In this document: positions 16,432-25,193 of the stretch, piece by piece | Numbering within the stretch: position 1 is the stretch's first letter | Layout: each line of letters opens with the position of its first letter | NCBI GenBank assembly: GCA_023382265.1 | Contig: JAMCPX010000056.1 | Span: forward strand, 1 to 64,000 | Direction: 5' to 3' | Source: Deltaproteobacteria bacterium | Lineage (GTDB): Bacteria > JAMCPX01 | DNA length: 64,000 nt | The notes under the pieces: generated by a model | The model's database searches: none | What the model was told of the DNA's origin: nothing | What the model saw: only the letters and a program-made list of their open reading frames with translations | Translations under genes and position numbers: made by a program

Positions 16432-18342
16432 ATGAAAAGGATACTTTTAACTTTAATATCTCTCACGCTGCTGCCAGCTATGGCTTTTGCGAAAAATGAA
16501 CACCATGAGGCGGGTGCTATTATTTTAAAGGATATAGAAAATACCAAACTCTACAGTAACTTCACATATACCACATTATCAACTACTCAGATTAAGATAT
16601 TGAACAAAAGAGGTGTTACCGATTATTGCGAGGTTGTGATACCCTATTCAACAATGTATCAAAAAATAGATATAGTTAACGCACAAACATTAACAGCGGA
16701 CGGAAATGTTCTTATGCCGGGTAAAAAGGCTATTAACAATGTTACACCTCCATTCATATTTAGCGCCCCGATATACTCTGATGTAAAGTATAGGACGATC
16801 ACCATGCCAGGATGCACAGCCGGTGCTACAATCAGCTATACCGTATTAATAACGACCATAAAACCTTACATGAAAAATAATTTCTTTGACAGGAACTCAT
16901 TTCAAACGAGTGATCCCATAGAACTATCCGAATATGAAATAAGCATGCCCAAGGACATGAAATTCTATTTTAAACAATACAGGTTTGATACAACACCAAT
17001 GATTTTAGAAAAGGGGAATAGAATTATTTATAAATGGGAGTTAAAGGATGTTCCGCAGATCATAACCGAGGCTAACATGCCGCCCATGTCGGATTTTTCA
17101 AAAAGAATTGCAATAAGCACCGTAGGTTCATGGGATGAACTTGCAAAATGGTACTGGGGGCTTGCAGGCACACAGTATGTTTCTGATAAGTCACTGGAAA
17201 ATAAAGTTAAAGAACTTACAAAGGGATTAAACTCAAGGGATGAAAAAATAAAAGCTATCTATGATTATGTAGCACTTAATATTCGTTATGTTGGAATAGA
17301 GTTTGGGATAGAAGGCTATAAGCCGCATAAGGCTACAGAGGTGTTTAAAAATAAGTACGGTGATTGCAAAGACCATGCGACACTTCTTTTAACAATGCTC
17401 AAACTCGCAGGGATCACAGCGTATCCTGTACTTGTTGATACAACAGGTATTGCAAAAATGGATCCCTCATTACCGTCGCCGGGGCAGTTTGATCACGAGA
17501 TTGTAGTAATTCCAGAAGGTAATAAATACTGGTTTTTAGATTCTACATCCGATGTTACTTCATATAAAGATCTGCCTCCGATGGATCAGAGAAGAGAGGT
17601 AGTCATAATTTATCCTGATAAAGCACAACTTGTAACCATCCCTATATTTCCGCCAGGAACGAATAATATAATTAACCGTAAGATTGTTAAAATAAACAAT
17701 GATGGTTCTATAAATATAGATATGAAGCTTATTGCAAAAGGCGTGTACTCTATGGAGTATAAATATATCCTGAGGGGTATGAAACCGGAACAGAGGAGGA
17801 CATTTGTCGAGTCCCTCGCAACAGGTGTGTGCCCCGCTGCAAATGTGACAGATTATAGTATATCCGACCTGTACAATCTTAATATCCCGGTTACAATAGG
17901 AGTAAATTTTGCATGCCGTGATTTTGTTATAAAGGCCGGTGATCTGTTGATTGTTAAGGTTCCTACCCCATCAATGCAGAATCTGTCTGATATAACCGCT
18001 AAAAATAAAAGGACATACCCACTTTTTATCGGATACAATCTCGAGAAAAACAGTACTGTCAGCTTAAACATCCCATCGGGTTATAGGATCAGGTATATGC
18101 CTGAAAATATGTATTATAAAGATAAATTCGGAGATTACAAAATCAGATATAAAAGACTTGAGAAGCACCTAAGCTATAGTGAAAATCTTATATCAACAGC
18201 ATATTCTGTGGATCCACAAGATTATAAAGAGTTAAAACAATTGTTTGATAAGATTGTTATTAGCAATAAGAATCAGGTTATTGTGTTTGAGAAGCTGAAT
18301 TTTAAGAGGCATGTCGTGAAAAGACACAAAGCAACCCATTGA
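16432..18342 (+). CDS. Secreted DUF3857 / transglutaminase-like protein
   Basis: A 636-residue protein with a Sec signal peptide (ends AMAFA-KN, about residue 21). An N-terminal DUF3857 beta domain (about 30-230) is followed by a transglutaminase-core at about 260-380: catalytic Cys in YGDCKDHATLL, His in FDHEIVVI and Asp in WFLDSTSD. A C-terminal DUF2569/beta-type domain fills the rest. Probably periplasmic; such proteins may be cysteine proteases or amide-modifying enzymes. AAAGGAG precedes the ATG and it follows nadC by two bases. The triad is complete, so activity is plausible. The substrate is unknown. Confidence 0.82.
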   Translation: MKRILLTLISLTLLPAMAFAKNEHHEAGAIILKDIENTKLYSNFTYTTLSTTQIKILNKRGVTDYCEVVIPYSTMYQKIDIVNAQTLTADGNVLMPGKKAINNVTPPFIFSAPIYSDVKYRTITMPGCTAGATISYTVLITTIKPYMKNNFFDRNSFQTSDPIELSEYEISMPKDMKFYFKQYRFDTTPMILEKGNRIIYKWELKDVPQIITEANMPPMSDFSKRIAISTVGSWDELAKWYWGLAGTQYVSDKSLENKVKELTKGLNSRDEKIKAIYDYVALNIRYVGIEFGIEGYKPHKATEVFKNKYGDCKDHATLLLTMLKLAGITAYPVLVDTTGIAKMDPSLPSPGQFDHEIVVIPEGNKYWFLDSTSDVTSYKDLPPMDQRREVVIIYPDKAQLVTIPIFPPGTNNIINRKIVKINNDGSINIDMKLIAKGVYSMEYKYILRGMKPEQRRTFVESLATGVCPAANVTDYSISDLYNLNIPVTIGVNFACRDFVIKAGDLLIVKVPTPSMQNLSDITAKNKRTYPLFIGYNLEKNSTVSLNIPSGYRIRYMPENMYYKDKFGDYKIRYKRLEKHLSYSENLISTAYSVDPQDYKELKQLFDKIVISNKNQVIVFEKLNFKRHVVKRHKATH

Positions 18343-18382
18343 GCTTAATAACGCATTTAAAAATTCAGGGGGGGCCTTATCT

Positions 18383-18970
18383 TTGTTTCATGGGCGTAAA
18401 AAGAAAACTATTCTCCCAATAGAGGGATATACAGATCTCACCGCTGTATTTTGGCGGTTAAAAATTGCATCCGTATTTTTATCATGCCTTGTAATGAGTA
18501 GTACTGCTATGTCGGAATCGCTCAATTTAAAAATATCAAGCCCGGCATTTATGGATAATGGTTATATACCTGTAAAATATACATGTCAGGGAAGCGACAT
18601 AAATCCTCCGCTCATGTTTAAAAATGTTCCTAATAATACGGAATCGCTTGTATTGATAGTAGAGGACCCCGATGCTGCAGGAGGTACTTTTACACACTGG
18701 ATTATGTGGGGTATCAACCCAAGAATAGAAGAGATAAAAGAGCATGATGTCCCTCAAGGTGCAAAGCAGGGTATGAATGATTTCGGCACAAATGGATACG
18801 GCGGACCCTGTCCTCCGTACGGGAAGGCTCATAGATATTTATTCAAATTGTTTGCCATTAACACTGTACTTCATATAAACGGACACATCACAAGACGAGA
18901 GATAGAAGAAACAATACACAGCCATGTTATTGCCCGTGCCATGTTTACAGGTTTATATAAAAGGCAATAA
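18383..18970 (+). CDS. Exported PEBP-family protein (YbhB/YbcL type)
   Basis: Phosphatidylethanolamine-binding-protein fold, bacterial branch: CQGSDINPPLMF, SLVLIVEDPDAAGGTFTHWI, FGTNGYGGPCPPYGKAHRY and FKLFAIN are all present in the mature part. The N-terminus has a long basic region and a hydrophobic stretch (IASVFLSCLVMSS) ending TAMSES, so it is probably exported. The TTG at 18383 is chosen because AGGGGGGG lies just upstream; ATG at 18494 would remove the signal peptide. The ligand is unknown, and the family is implicated in small-molecule binding or kinase modulation. Confidence 0.85.
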   Translation: MFHGRKKKTILPIEGYTDLTAVFWRLKIASVFLSCLVMSSTAMSESLNLKISSPAFMDNGYIPVKYTCQGSDINPPLMFKNVPNNTESLVLIVEDPDAAGGTFTHWIMWGINPRIEEIKEHDVPQGAKQGMNDFGTNGYGGPCPPYGKAHRYLFKLFAINTVLHINGHITRREIEETIHSHVIARAMFTGLYKRQ

Positions 18971-18983
18971 AGCATACTTTAAA

Positions 18984-19021
18984 AAACTCATTCTCTGTGG
19001 GTTAACGCATATCTTGAGTTT
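18984..19021. terminator. Shared hairpin between convergent PEBP and FeoA genes
   Basis: AAACTCA (18984-18990) pairs with TGAGTTT (19015-19021), followed on the plus strand by ATTTATT. It lies in the 56-base gap between two converging genes, so it could end both transcripts. The stem is short and the loop is long. Confidence 0.4.
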
Positions 19022-19026
19022 ATTTA

Positions 19027-19287
19027 TTACTTTACAATCTCTACGATAATTTTTGATGCCGCACCTTTCCCGATCGCAGCTTTTGTAGAACCAAAAGAAA
19101 TTATAATAGGTCCACCCGCAGCATTTACAACTTTTACCCTGCTGCCATAATGAATCCCTATATTTATGAATTTTTTTATCAATCCGATACCGCCATTAAA
19201 ACTTTTAACAATACCCTCGTCGCCCGATTTTAAATGGCTTAATGGCTTTAGGTTTTGCGTTTTAGGTTCTTTTTCAATTGTTTCCAT
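19027..19287 (-). CDS. feoA: Lone FeoA-domain protein
   Basis: An 86-residue protein with an SH3-like FeoA domain (PLSHLKSGDEGIVKSFNGGI, then IGIHYGSRVKVV and SKIIVEI). FeoA assists the FeoB ferrous-iron permease at the inner membrane or acts as a small regulator. No feoB is within the window. An upstream TTG at 19323 would lengthen it by 12 residues, but a Fur-box-like sequence lies between that TTG and the ATG at 19287. The ATG is therefore preferred, although neither start has a strong ribosome site. Confidence 0.75.
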   Translation of the reverse strand: METIEKEPKTQNLKPLSHLKSGDEGIVKSFNGGIGLIKKFINIGIHYGSRVKVVNAAGGPIIISFGSTKAAIGKGAASKIIVEIVK

Positions 19288-19296
19288 AAGACTTGT

Positions 19297-19315
19297 GATA
19301 ATGATTTTCACTAAC
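19297..19315 (-). promoter_or_regulatory. Fur-box-like operator upstream of feoA
   Basis: The 19-base sequence GATAATGATTTTCACTAAC agrees at 15 of 19 positions with the classical Fur consensus GATAATGATAATCATTATC. It lies ten bases ahead of the chosen feoA start, the right place for iron-dependent repression. Confidence 0.6.
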
Positions 19316-19390
19316 AATGTCAATAGACTTTGGATATTGTCCGCAAAAACCGGGTGTAATCATGATGACTTATTGCATTATTCCGGGTTA

Positions 19391-20365
19391 ATGAGTATAC
19401 ATAAAAACAGGGTGGTAGCATTGGAACCAAAAAGTAGAGTAGCGATTACAGGTATATCAGGTTATCTCGGAACACTTCTGTCAAGACTTCTTGTAGAGAA
19501 TAAGGAGGTTGAGTCTATAACAGGCATTGATCTGAAGGAGCCCTCGTTCAAACATGACAAGATCCGATTCGTTAAGTGCGATATAAGAGACAGGCTGCTA
19601 TTAAAGGCGATCAAAGGTTGCGGCACGGTTGTACATCTCACATTTGTAGTCCAGGAGCTCAGGGATAAAAAACTGATATACGACATTAATTTAAACGGCA
19701 CGAAAAATCTCCTTGATGCATGCATGATAAACGAGCCGGGGAAGCTTGTTATCGCAAGCAGTGTTGCTGCCTATGGCTCGGTAAAACGGAACAGTATTAT
19801 TACAGAGGATTCAGAGCTCCAGGGCAATAGAAGCTCATACTATTCGGATACAAAGAGAATCGTGGAAGGCATGCTTGATGGATTCGAAAAGAAAAACCCG
19901 GAAATGATCATTACAAGGATGCGTCCCTCAATATTTTGCGGTAAAAATGTGAACAATTTTCTTAGAGATGTTGTTAAGTCCCCGATTATCACTTATATTA
20001 GAGGCAACCCGTACGGCATGCCGCTGGTATATGAGGGGGATGTTGCAGAGGCTTTTTACACTGCAGTGATCGAGGATCACCACGGTGCGTTCAATATACA
20101 TGCCGGTTTTTTGTCTGTACACAGGCTGTCTGAGATACTCGGGAAAAGGGCTGTAGGAATACCGTACAGGCTTGCAAAGATCCTTGCTGATCTGAATTTC
20201 AGGCTCGGGATTTCAAAGTTTTCCAGCCACTGGGTTGAACTTGCAAGGTATCCGATGAACATAAGTATTGCAAAAGCAGAAAAAGTTCTGCACTGGAAAC
20301 CTGCAAAAACGCCTGAGCAGGCGTTTGTTGAGATGATGGACAGCGTAAAAAATAAAAGGAGGTAA
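19391..20365 (+). CDS. NAD-dependent epimerase/dehydratase family protein
   Basis: Short-chain (extended) dehydrogenase: the dinucleotide-binding ITGISGYLGTLLSRLL is at about residues 18-33, an acidic turn follows at GIDLKEP, then KCDIRD, a catalytic-site Ser region (VIASSVAAYGS) and YYSDTKR giving the Tyr-x3-Lys pair. The open frame extends back to 19166, but that part overlaps feoA and looks unnatural; ATG 19391 or TTG 19421 are better starts. First gene of a four-gene cluster with decarboxylase-like and acyl-CoA dehydrogenase genes; it may act on a hydroxy/keto-acyl or sterol-like substrate. The substrate is unknown. Confidence 0.8.
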   Translation: MSIHKNRVVALEPKSRVAITGISGYLGTLLSRLLVENKEVESITGIDLKEPSFKHDKIRFVKCDIRDRLLLKAIKGCGTVVHLTFVVQELRDKKLIYDINLNGTKNLLDACMINEPGKLVIASSVAAYGSVKRNSIITEDSELQGNRSSYYSDTKRIVEGMLDGFEKKNPEMIITRMRPSIFCGKNVNNFLRDVVKSPIITYIRGNPYGMPLVYEGDVAEAFYTAVIEDHHGAFNIHAGFLSVHRLSEILGKRAVGIPYRLAKILADLNFRLGISKFSSHWVELARYPMNISIAKAEKVLHWKPAKTPEQAFVEMMDSVKNKRR

Positions 20366-20367
20366 CA

Positions 20368-21138
20368 ATGAAGGGTGATCTATTCAAAGGTATTGTTCAA
20401 TGGGATATGCAGGATGCAAAAGGGTATAAAGGCAAACTCCCGGTATTCTATTATGAGAACACATCCATGACAGCCATATTAACGGCATCTACAGAAAAGG
20501 TCATGAAATACATTCCCCATCCGTACATGCATCCTGTTGAGGTATTCCCAGGCAGGTGTCTTGTCGGATTTTCTATGTTTGAGTACCGTAAAACGGATAT
20601 TGAGCCTTATAACGAATTCAGTATTTCTATAATAATCAGCTTTGGCAAAAAACCAGTACCCGGTATTACAATTCTGTCAAACATGATTAATCGCTGCTTC
20701 CATGCCTATGTCTGGCACCTGCCTGTCACAACAGAGAGGGCGCGTTATGGAGGCGTTGAACTTTACGGGTATCCGAAATTCATAGCAGATATAGCTTTCA
20801 AGAGAGAGAAAGATCATCTCGAATGCACCCTTTCCGAGAAGGGAAGCAAGATTCTTACTATCAGGGGAAAAAAACAGAGTACCTCGCAGGGTAAGATACT
20901 CAGGTTCAAAACGTACTCCATCAAAGACGGCGTTCCCCTGTGTGCGAATATATATACTAATCCGATCGAGTTCAGACAGACCATGAACAGGAATGCAGCA
21001 GAACTTGAGATTGGGCCGGATCACACAATATGTGGTGAATTGAACGGTATAGGGCTGAGCAAAAAACCGCTCGTGTTCCAGTATATACCTCTTAATGAGA
21101 TGATTCTGTTCGGCCCGAGAAACCTTATAGACGATTGA
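20368..21138 (+). CDS. Acetoacetate decarboxylase-like protein
   Basis: A 256-residue member of the acetoacetate decarboxylase superfamily. The key lysine, used for Schiff-base formation in decarboxylases, is K137 in LYGYPKFIAD. The HLPVTTERARYGGVELYG approach and the beta-cone pattern fit. Relatives are also aldolases or dehydratases, so decarboxylation is not guaranteed. It starts two bases after the epimerase stop with AGGAGG inside the previous gene, and its stop overlaps the acyl-CoA dehydrogenase leader. Together with its neighbours it suggests processing of a beta-keto or cyclic acid. Confidence 0.75.
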   Translation: MKGDLFKGIVQWDMQDAKGYKGKLPVFYYENTSMTAILTASTEKVMKYIPHPYMHPVEVFPGRCLVGFSMFEYRKTDIEPYNEFSISIIISFGKKPVPGITILSNMINRCFHAYVWHLPVTTERARYGGVELYGYPKFIADIAFKREKDHLECTLSEKGSKILTIRGKKQSTSQGKILRFKTYSIKDGVPLCANIYTNPIEFRQTMNRNAAELEIGPDHTICGELNGIGLSKKPLVFQYIPLNEMILFGPRNLIDD

Positions 21139-21152
21139 GTAAGGTTATAAAT

Positions 21153-22535
21153 ATGGATTTTGAAGCGGAGTACGGAAGTATTGTAGCGAACGACAAAAAC
21201 GCTCAGGAGGTTCTTGTTAAGGGACGGGAATTCAGGGAAAGATATATAAACCCTGTGGCAGATGAGATTGATAAGAAAATGCTTTTGGACCCTCATTATT
21301 CCCCTGATGATATAATAAAGAACGGGTGCGATTACGGGTTCCTCAGCCTACCGATTCCCGAATTTATTGGCGGGGGCGGCAAGACAATTCTTCACAGTGC
21401 AATATTGCTTGAGGAGTTGTGTGCTGGATGTTCAGGTATAGGCAATATCTTTGGAGCACATTATCTCGGGCTGTCAGGCTTGATACTTGGTATGGATATA
21501 AATCAATATGACAGGTTTCTTTACGAGGTCGTGCAAAAAGAAAAGCAGGGTAAACCTGTTATCTTTTCAGCAGCAGTAACAGAGCCTATGGCAGGAACAG
21601 ATGTTGAGGATGCTGAATTTCTTCCAAAGGCAAAACTTGTGACATTTGCAAAAAGGGTAAAGGGAGGCTATGTCCTCAACGGTAGGAAGGTATTTATAAG
21701 CAACGGGAGCATAGCAAAATATAACGTTGTAATATGCGCGCTTGAGAAAGACAGACCGTTAGAAACCTGGACCGGGTTTACAATCCCGGCAGATGCCAAA
21801 GGCTTTTCAGCAAGCAGGGTTGAATTGAAGATGGGACAAAGGGCTGCTCATGCTGCTGAGCTGGTGTTTGATGATTGCTTTGTACCGCGGGAAAACAGAA
21901 TAGGACTTGAAGGTAAGGGCATGAAGATGACGGAGGTGATCCTCGGTGCATCCAGAGCACCCGTCGCTGCTATTGCAACAGGCATTGCAAGGGGTGCGTA
22001 CGAAAGGACCCTGGAATTTGCGAAAAACAAGAAAAGCGGGGATGGAAGATTGATTGACAAACAATGGGTGCAGATGGCACTTGCCGATATGTACGCCAAG
22101 ATACGGATCGCAAGGTACTCATATCTTGAGGCGGGCAAATTTTTCGATGACAATATAACCTCTTCGCTCATGGGTCATAAGATGATTATAAATCCGGTAA
22201 TGAGGTCGTTGGGTATTATAAGCAGGACAGGCATTGGCATGAAGATCACATCATCGGATGCATTTAAAAAAATCACGACCTGGTATGTGGAGAAAAAAAT
22301 AAAAAGTGTTTTGGCATATACATCACTTGGTCTGTCCTCACTTTCCAAATTTTCATGTGCAGATACTGCGATCAATGTCTGTCTTAACGCTCTTGAGATC
22401 ATCGGCAATGAAGGTGCAGAGGAAAGAAATATTGTGGAAAAATACCTCAGGGATGCGAAATTAACGCAGATATATGAAGGTACAAACCAGCTTAACAGGT
22501 ACACCGTGTATAAAAAACTTATCAAGGGTGACTAA
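21153..22535 (+). CDS. Acyl-CoA dehydrogenase family protein (long form)
   Basis: FAD-dependent acyl-CoA dehydrogenase of 460 residues, longer than the usual 380-390 because of an inserted segment at about 330-400. Landmarks: SAAVTEPMAGTDVEDAE (flavin-site signature 1, altered), FDDCFVPRENRIG, and IYEGTNQLNR with the catalytic Glu at about 442 in the usual IYEGT context. ATG 21153 has AAGG upstream; TTG 21135 would overlap the decarboxylase stop. It is followed 12 bases later by a shorter, degenerate homologue, hinting at a heteromeric enzyme. The substrate is unknown. Confidence 0.85.
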   Translation: MDFEAEYGSIVANDKNAQEVLVKGREFRERYINPVADEIDKKMLLDPHYSPDDIIKNGCDYGFLSLPIPEFIGGGGKTILHSAILLEELCAGCSGIGNIFGAHYLGLSGLILGMDINQYDRFLYEVVQKEKQGKPVIFSAAVTEPMAGTDVEDAEFLPKAKLVTFAKRVKGGYVLNGRKVFISNGSIAKYNVVICALEKDRPLETWTGFTIPADAKGFSASRVELKMGQRAAHAAELVFDDCFVPRENRIGLEGKGMKMTEVILGASRAPVAAIATGIARGAYERTLEFAKNKKSGDGRLIDKQWVQMALADMYAKIRIARYSYLEAGKFFDDNITSSLMGHKMIINPVMRSLGIISRTGIGMKITSSDAFKKITTWYVEKKIKSVLAYTSLGLSSLSKFSCADTAINVCLNALEIIGNEGAEERNIVEKYLRDAKLTQIYEGTNQLNRYTVYKKLIKGD

Positions 22536-22547
22536 TGAGGGAGAAAT

Positions 22548-23612
22548 ATGAATATTGATGAGATGGACATTTTTCTAAGCTCAGTGGACAGGTTTATGAA
22601 GGCGGGAATAGCTCCGTATATAGATGCCATGGATCTTTATCCTCAGAAGGATCGACCCTTTGATGTTTATGATAAGCTGATAAAATCCGGTGTCATGAAT
22701 ATAGAAGAAATGGGTGAAGAGCTCCACAATCCAGGCAATATAGTAAGGCTACTGTTTACCATATCGGGATACTGTGCCGGAATTGGGGCATTTGTAGGCT
22801 ACACACTGGCAGGCGAGATGTTAAAAAAAAGGTACGCACCGGAGCTTGTTAACAAAGGCACTGTAGGCATATGCATGTTTGAAGAGCGGGACATTAATAT
22901 TGAATATGGTAAACCGGATTTCCATGCGGTGTTTAGCAATGGAGTTGTTAATGGGACAAAAAAATCCATTATCATGGGTGGTGATGCAAGTTTTTATGCG
23001 GTATTTACAAAAGGCGAAGACGGCTACTATCTTGCATGGATAGACAGACATGCAAAAAATATGAAGTTATCACAGCCTGCCGGATTGCTCGGTATAAGAA
23101 CGGTTTCATGTATTGATGCGGCATTTGAAGCAACTCCTGTGATATCAGGAACAAAAGACGGACTTGATGCTTTATTATACGCCATTGCCATACTCAGCCT
23201 TTTTAATTCGGCCTGTGCATATGCAACAGCGGGTGCAGGGCTTAAAAAGGCATGGGAGTATACGGAACAGAGATACCAGGGCGGCTGGATGATAGAGAAT
23301 TACGATGCAATAAAGCTTATGTACTCAAAGAATAAAGCCTTAATAGAATCTTCAAAAACGGCAATACTGTCTGTGGCAGACAATTTTGAAACCAGCCCTT
23401 CGAAATCCATGCAGGAATTCATCCGGGTAAAGATCAGTGCTACAGAGAATGCCGTGAAAGCCCTGCTTGATGCAATACAGATGCACGGCGGTTATGGTTA
23501 TATGAGGGATTACGGCATCGAGAAAAGGTTCCGTGATGCTGTTACGCTTTCGCTCTTGCCGGTTGATAACACAAGGCTTTCGCTCATGCTTACAAATTCA
23601 GTAAGGAAGTAA
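22548..23612 (+). CDS. Degenerate acyl-CoA dehydrogenase-like protein, probable non-catalytic partner
   Basis: A 354-residue protein with the acyl-CoA dehydrogenase fold: helical N-terminus, beta core at about 105-200, C-terminal helices with ALLDAIQMHGGYGYMRDYGI and KRFRDAV. The flavin signature TEPxAGSD is replaced by FEERDINIEYG, and the catalytic EGT motif by LLPVDNTRLS, with no glutamate there. It directly follows an intact homologue (GGGAGA ribosome site). Paired active/inactive subunits are known for the heterotetrameric acyl-CoA dehydrogenases of steroid catabolism, so an alpha2beta2 complex is a reasonable inference. Confidence 0.75.
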   Translation: MNIDEMDIFLSSVDRFMKAGIAPYIDAMDLYPQKDRPFDVYDKLIKSGVMNIEEMGEELHNPGNIVRLLFTISGYCAGIGAFVGYTLAGEMLKKRYAPELVNKGTVGICMFEERDINIEYGKPDFHAVFSNGVVNGTKKSIIMGGDASFYAVFTKGEDGYYLAWIDRHAKNMKLSQPAGLLGIRTVSCIDAAFEATPVISGTKDGLDALLYAIAILSLFNSACAYATAGAGLKKAWEYTEQRYQGGWMIENYDAIKLMYSKNKALIESSKTAILSVADNFETSPSKSMQEFIRVKISATENAVKALLDAIQMHGGYGYMRDYGIEKRFRDAVTLSLLPVDNTRLSLMLTNSVRK

Positions 23613-23681
23613 AAGCATATTTTTACCACCAGAACGGAATTTTTGGAATTATTCCCCTTTGGGGGAGGCTATGTCACAATG

Positions 23682-23725
23682 GTCATTGCGAGGAATTGAA
23701 ACGGCCGAAGCCTGACCGGGGTGGC
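23682..23725 (+). repeat. Degenerate GTCATTGCGAGG-type repeat
   Basis: GTCATTGCGAGGAATTGAAA followed by CGGCCGAAGCCTGACCGGGG resembles the GTCATTGCGAGGAGCGAAGC-type dispersed intergenic repeats seen in many deltaproteobacterial and other genomes. A small hairpin, TCCCC..GGGGA (23653-23666), precedes it. Only one copy was found in this window. Confidence 0.4.
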
Positions 23726-23804
23726 ATATTTACTTCTCTGCCAAGGGTGGCTGGCACCCATCCATGGAATGTACCGGGTATTTGAAAACGTCTGCATTTG
23801 TGGT

Positions 23805-24950
23805 TTAATCCTTTAGCAGTTTTCTTGCTATCATGAGCCTCTGAATTTCCGATGTACCCTCGAATATTCTGTATGCCCTTATATCTCTGAACATACGCTC
23901 TACTTTTGTCTCTTTCATAAAGCCCATACCACCAAAAACTTGCATAATCCTATCCGCAACCTTAAATGCAGATTCCGTTGCAAACAACTTTGTCATACTT
24001 GATTGCATCCGTATATCTTCACCTTTATCAAAACTGTATGCAGTATCGGCAAGCATTCTGTCTGCTGCATAAAGTTCTGTTGCACTATCGGCAAGCATCC
24101 ACTGAACGGCTTCAAATTCTGCAATAGGTTTGCCAAATTGTTTTCTCAGTTTTGAATACTCAACACCCATAGATAAAAGCCTTTCACCTATTCCAATTGC
24201 AGAGGCTGCTGCAGATAGCCTGCCCTCATTTAATGTTTTCATAGCAATCTTAAATCCTTCGCCGATATTACCAACCACATTCTTATCGGGAACAAAACAA
24301 TCATCAAATATTACCTCTGCCTGCAGCCACCCTTTACCGCCCATTGTATTATGAATATTCCCTATGCTGTGTCCCTTTGTCCCTTTTTCCACAATGAATG
24401 CCGTTATACCGCCTTTTGCCCTTTTTTCTTTATCGGTAACCGCTATAACAGTGAATATGTCAGCAATAGGTGCGTTTGTTATAAAGTGTTTCATGCCGTT
24501 TAATATCCATCCGCCATCCGTTTTCCATGCCGTTGTAGCAATTGAAGACGCATCAGAACCTGCACCAGGTTCTGTTAGAGCAAATGCGGCTATAGCTTCA
24601 CCCGATGCAAGTTTTGGGAGATATGTTTCTTTTTGCTTAACCGTTCCATTATTTATGATTGCCATTGAGCCTATTCCATTGTTTACGCTCATAATCGCCC
24701 TTATGGCATCATGCGATTTGGATAGCTCTTTTAATACATAACAATAATCCAGGAGATTCATGCCCGACCCGTTGTATTGTTCAGGGATTCTTAAACCGAA
24801 CAATCCAAGGGATTTCATTTTATTCAGGAGCGATTCCGGGAGTTTACCCGACTCTTCTATGGCATCTTCAACAGGCAGGCATTCGTCTCTTACAAATTTT
24901 TTTGTAACCTCTAAAAAATGCATTGCTTCTTGTGTTATTCTTTCATCCAT
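23805..24950 (-). CDS. Acyl-CoA dehydrogenase
   Basis: Standard 381-residue FAD enzyme of beta-oxidation-type pathways. Signature 1 ALTEPGAGSDASS (about 123-135), FDDCFVPDKNVVG, QFGKPIAEFEAVQ, signature 2 QVFGGMGFMKETKVERMFRD, and catalytic Glu 364 in IFEGTSEIQR are all intact. It transfers electrons to ETF. It is convergent with the acyl-CoA dehydrogenase pair at 21153-23612 and downstream of tRNA-Gln on the same strand. Short-chain or branched acyl specificity is likely but not provable. Confidence 0.94.
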   Translation of the reverse strand: MDERITQEAMHFLEVTKKFVRDECLPVEDAIEESGKLPESLLNKMKSLGLFGLRIPEQYNGSGMNLLDYCYVLKELSKSHDAIRAIMSVNNGIGSMAIINNGTVKQKETYLPKLASGEAIAAFALTEPGAGSDASSIATTAWKTDGGWILNGMKHFITNAPIADIFTVIAVTDKEKRAKGGITAFIVEKGTKGHSIGNIHNTMGGKGWLQAEVIFDDCFVPDKNVVGNIGEGFKIAMKTLNEGRLSAAASAIGIGERLLSMGVEYSKLRKQFGKPIAEFEAVQWMLADSATELYAADRMLADTAYSFDKGEDIRMQSSMTKLFATESAFKVADRIMQVFGGMGFMKETKVERMFRDIRAYRIFEGTSEIQRLMIARKLLKD

Positions 24951-24983
24951 ACGAAAGTTTTATTGTTTCTCCGGTCATTTTAT

Positions 24984-25057
<74 letters not shown>

Positions 25058-25070
25058 AGGAATAAGGTTT

Positions 25071-25099
25071 TATATAGTGATTGCAGTATTTATTGTCAA
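25071..25099 (-). promoter_or_regulatory. Sigma-70 promoter of tRNA-Gln
   Basis: On the minus strand, TTGACA (25099-25094), 17-base spacer, TATATA (25076-25071). The expected start lies a few bases before the tRNA 5' end at 25057. Confidence 0.8.
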
Positions 25100-25193
25100 T
25101 AATAATCCCAATGGCTGCAGTTATAACTTTATATGCAGTATGATAAATTCTATGATAAGATTGAAATGATAAAATACCTTAAAGGAGGTTTTT

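Noticed and set aside
19166-19390. 75-residue N-terminal extension of the epimerase gene
   Set aside because: It overlaps the feoA gene and its Fur-like site, and the extension has no resemblance to the dehydrogenase family, whose nucleotide-binding motif begins soon after ATG 19391.
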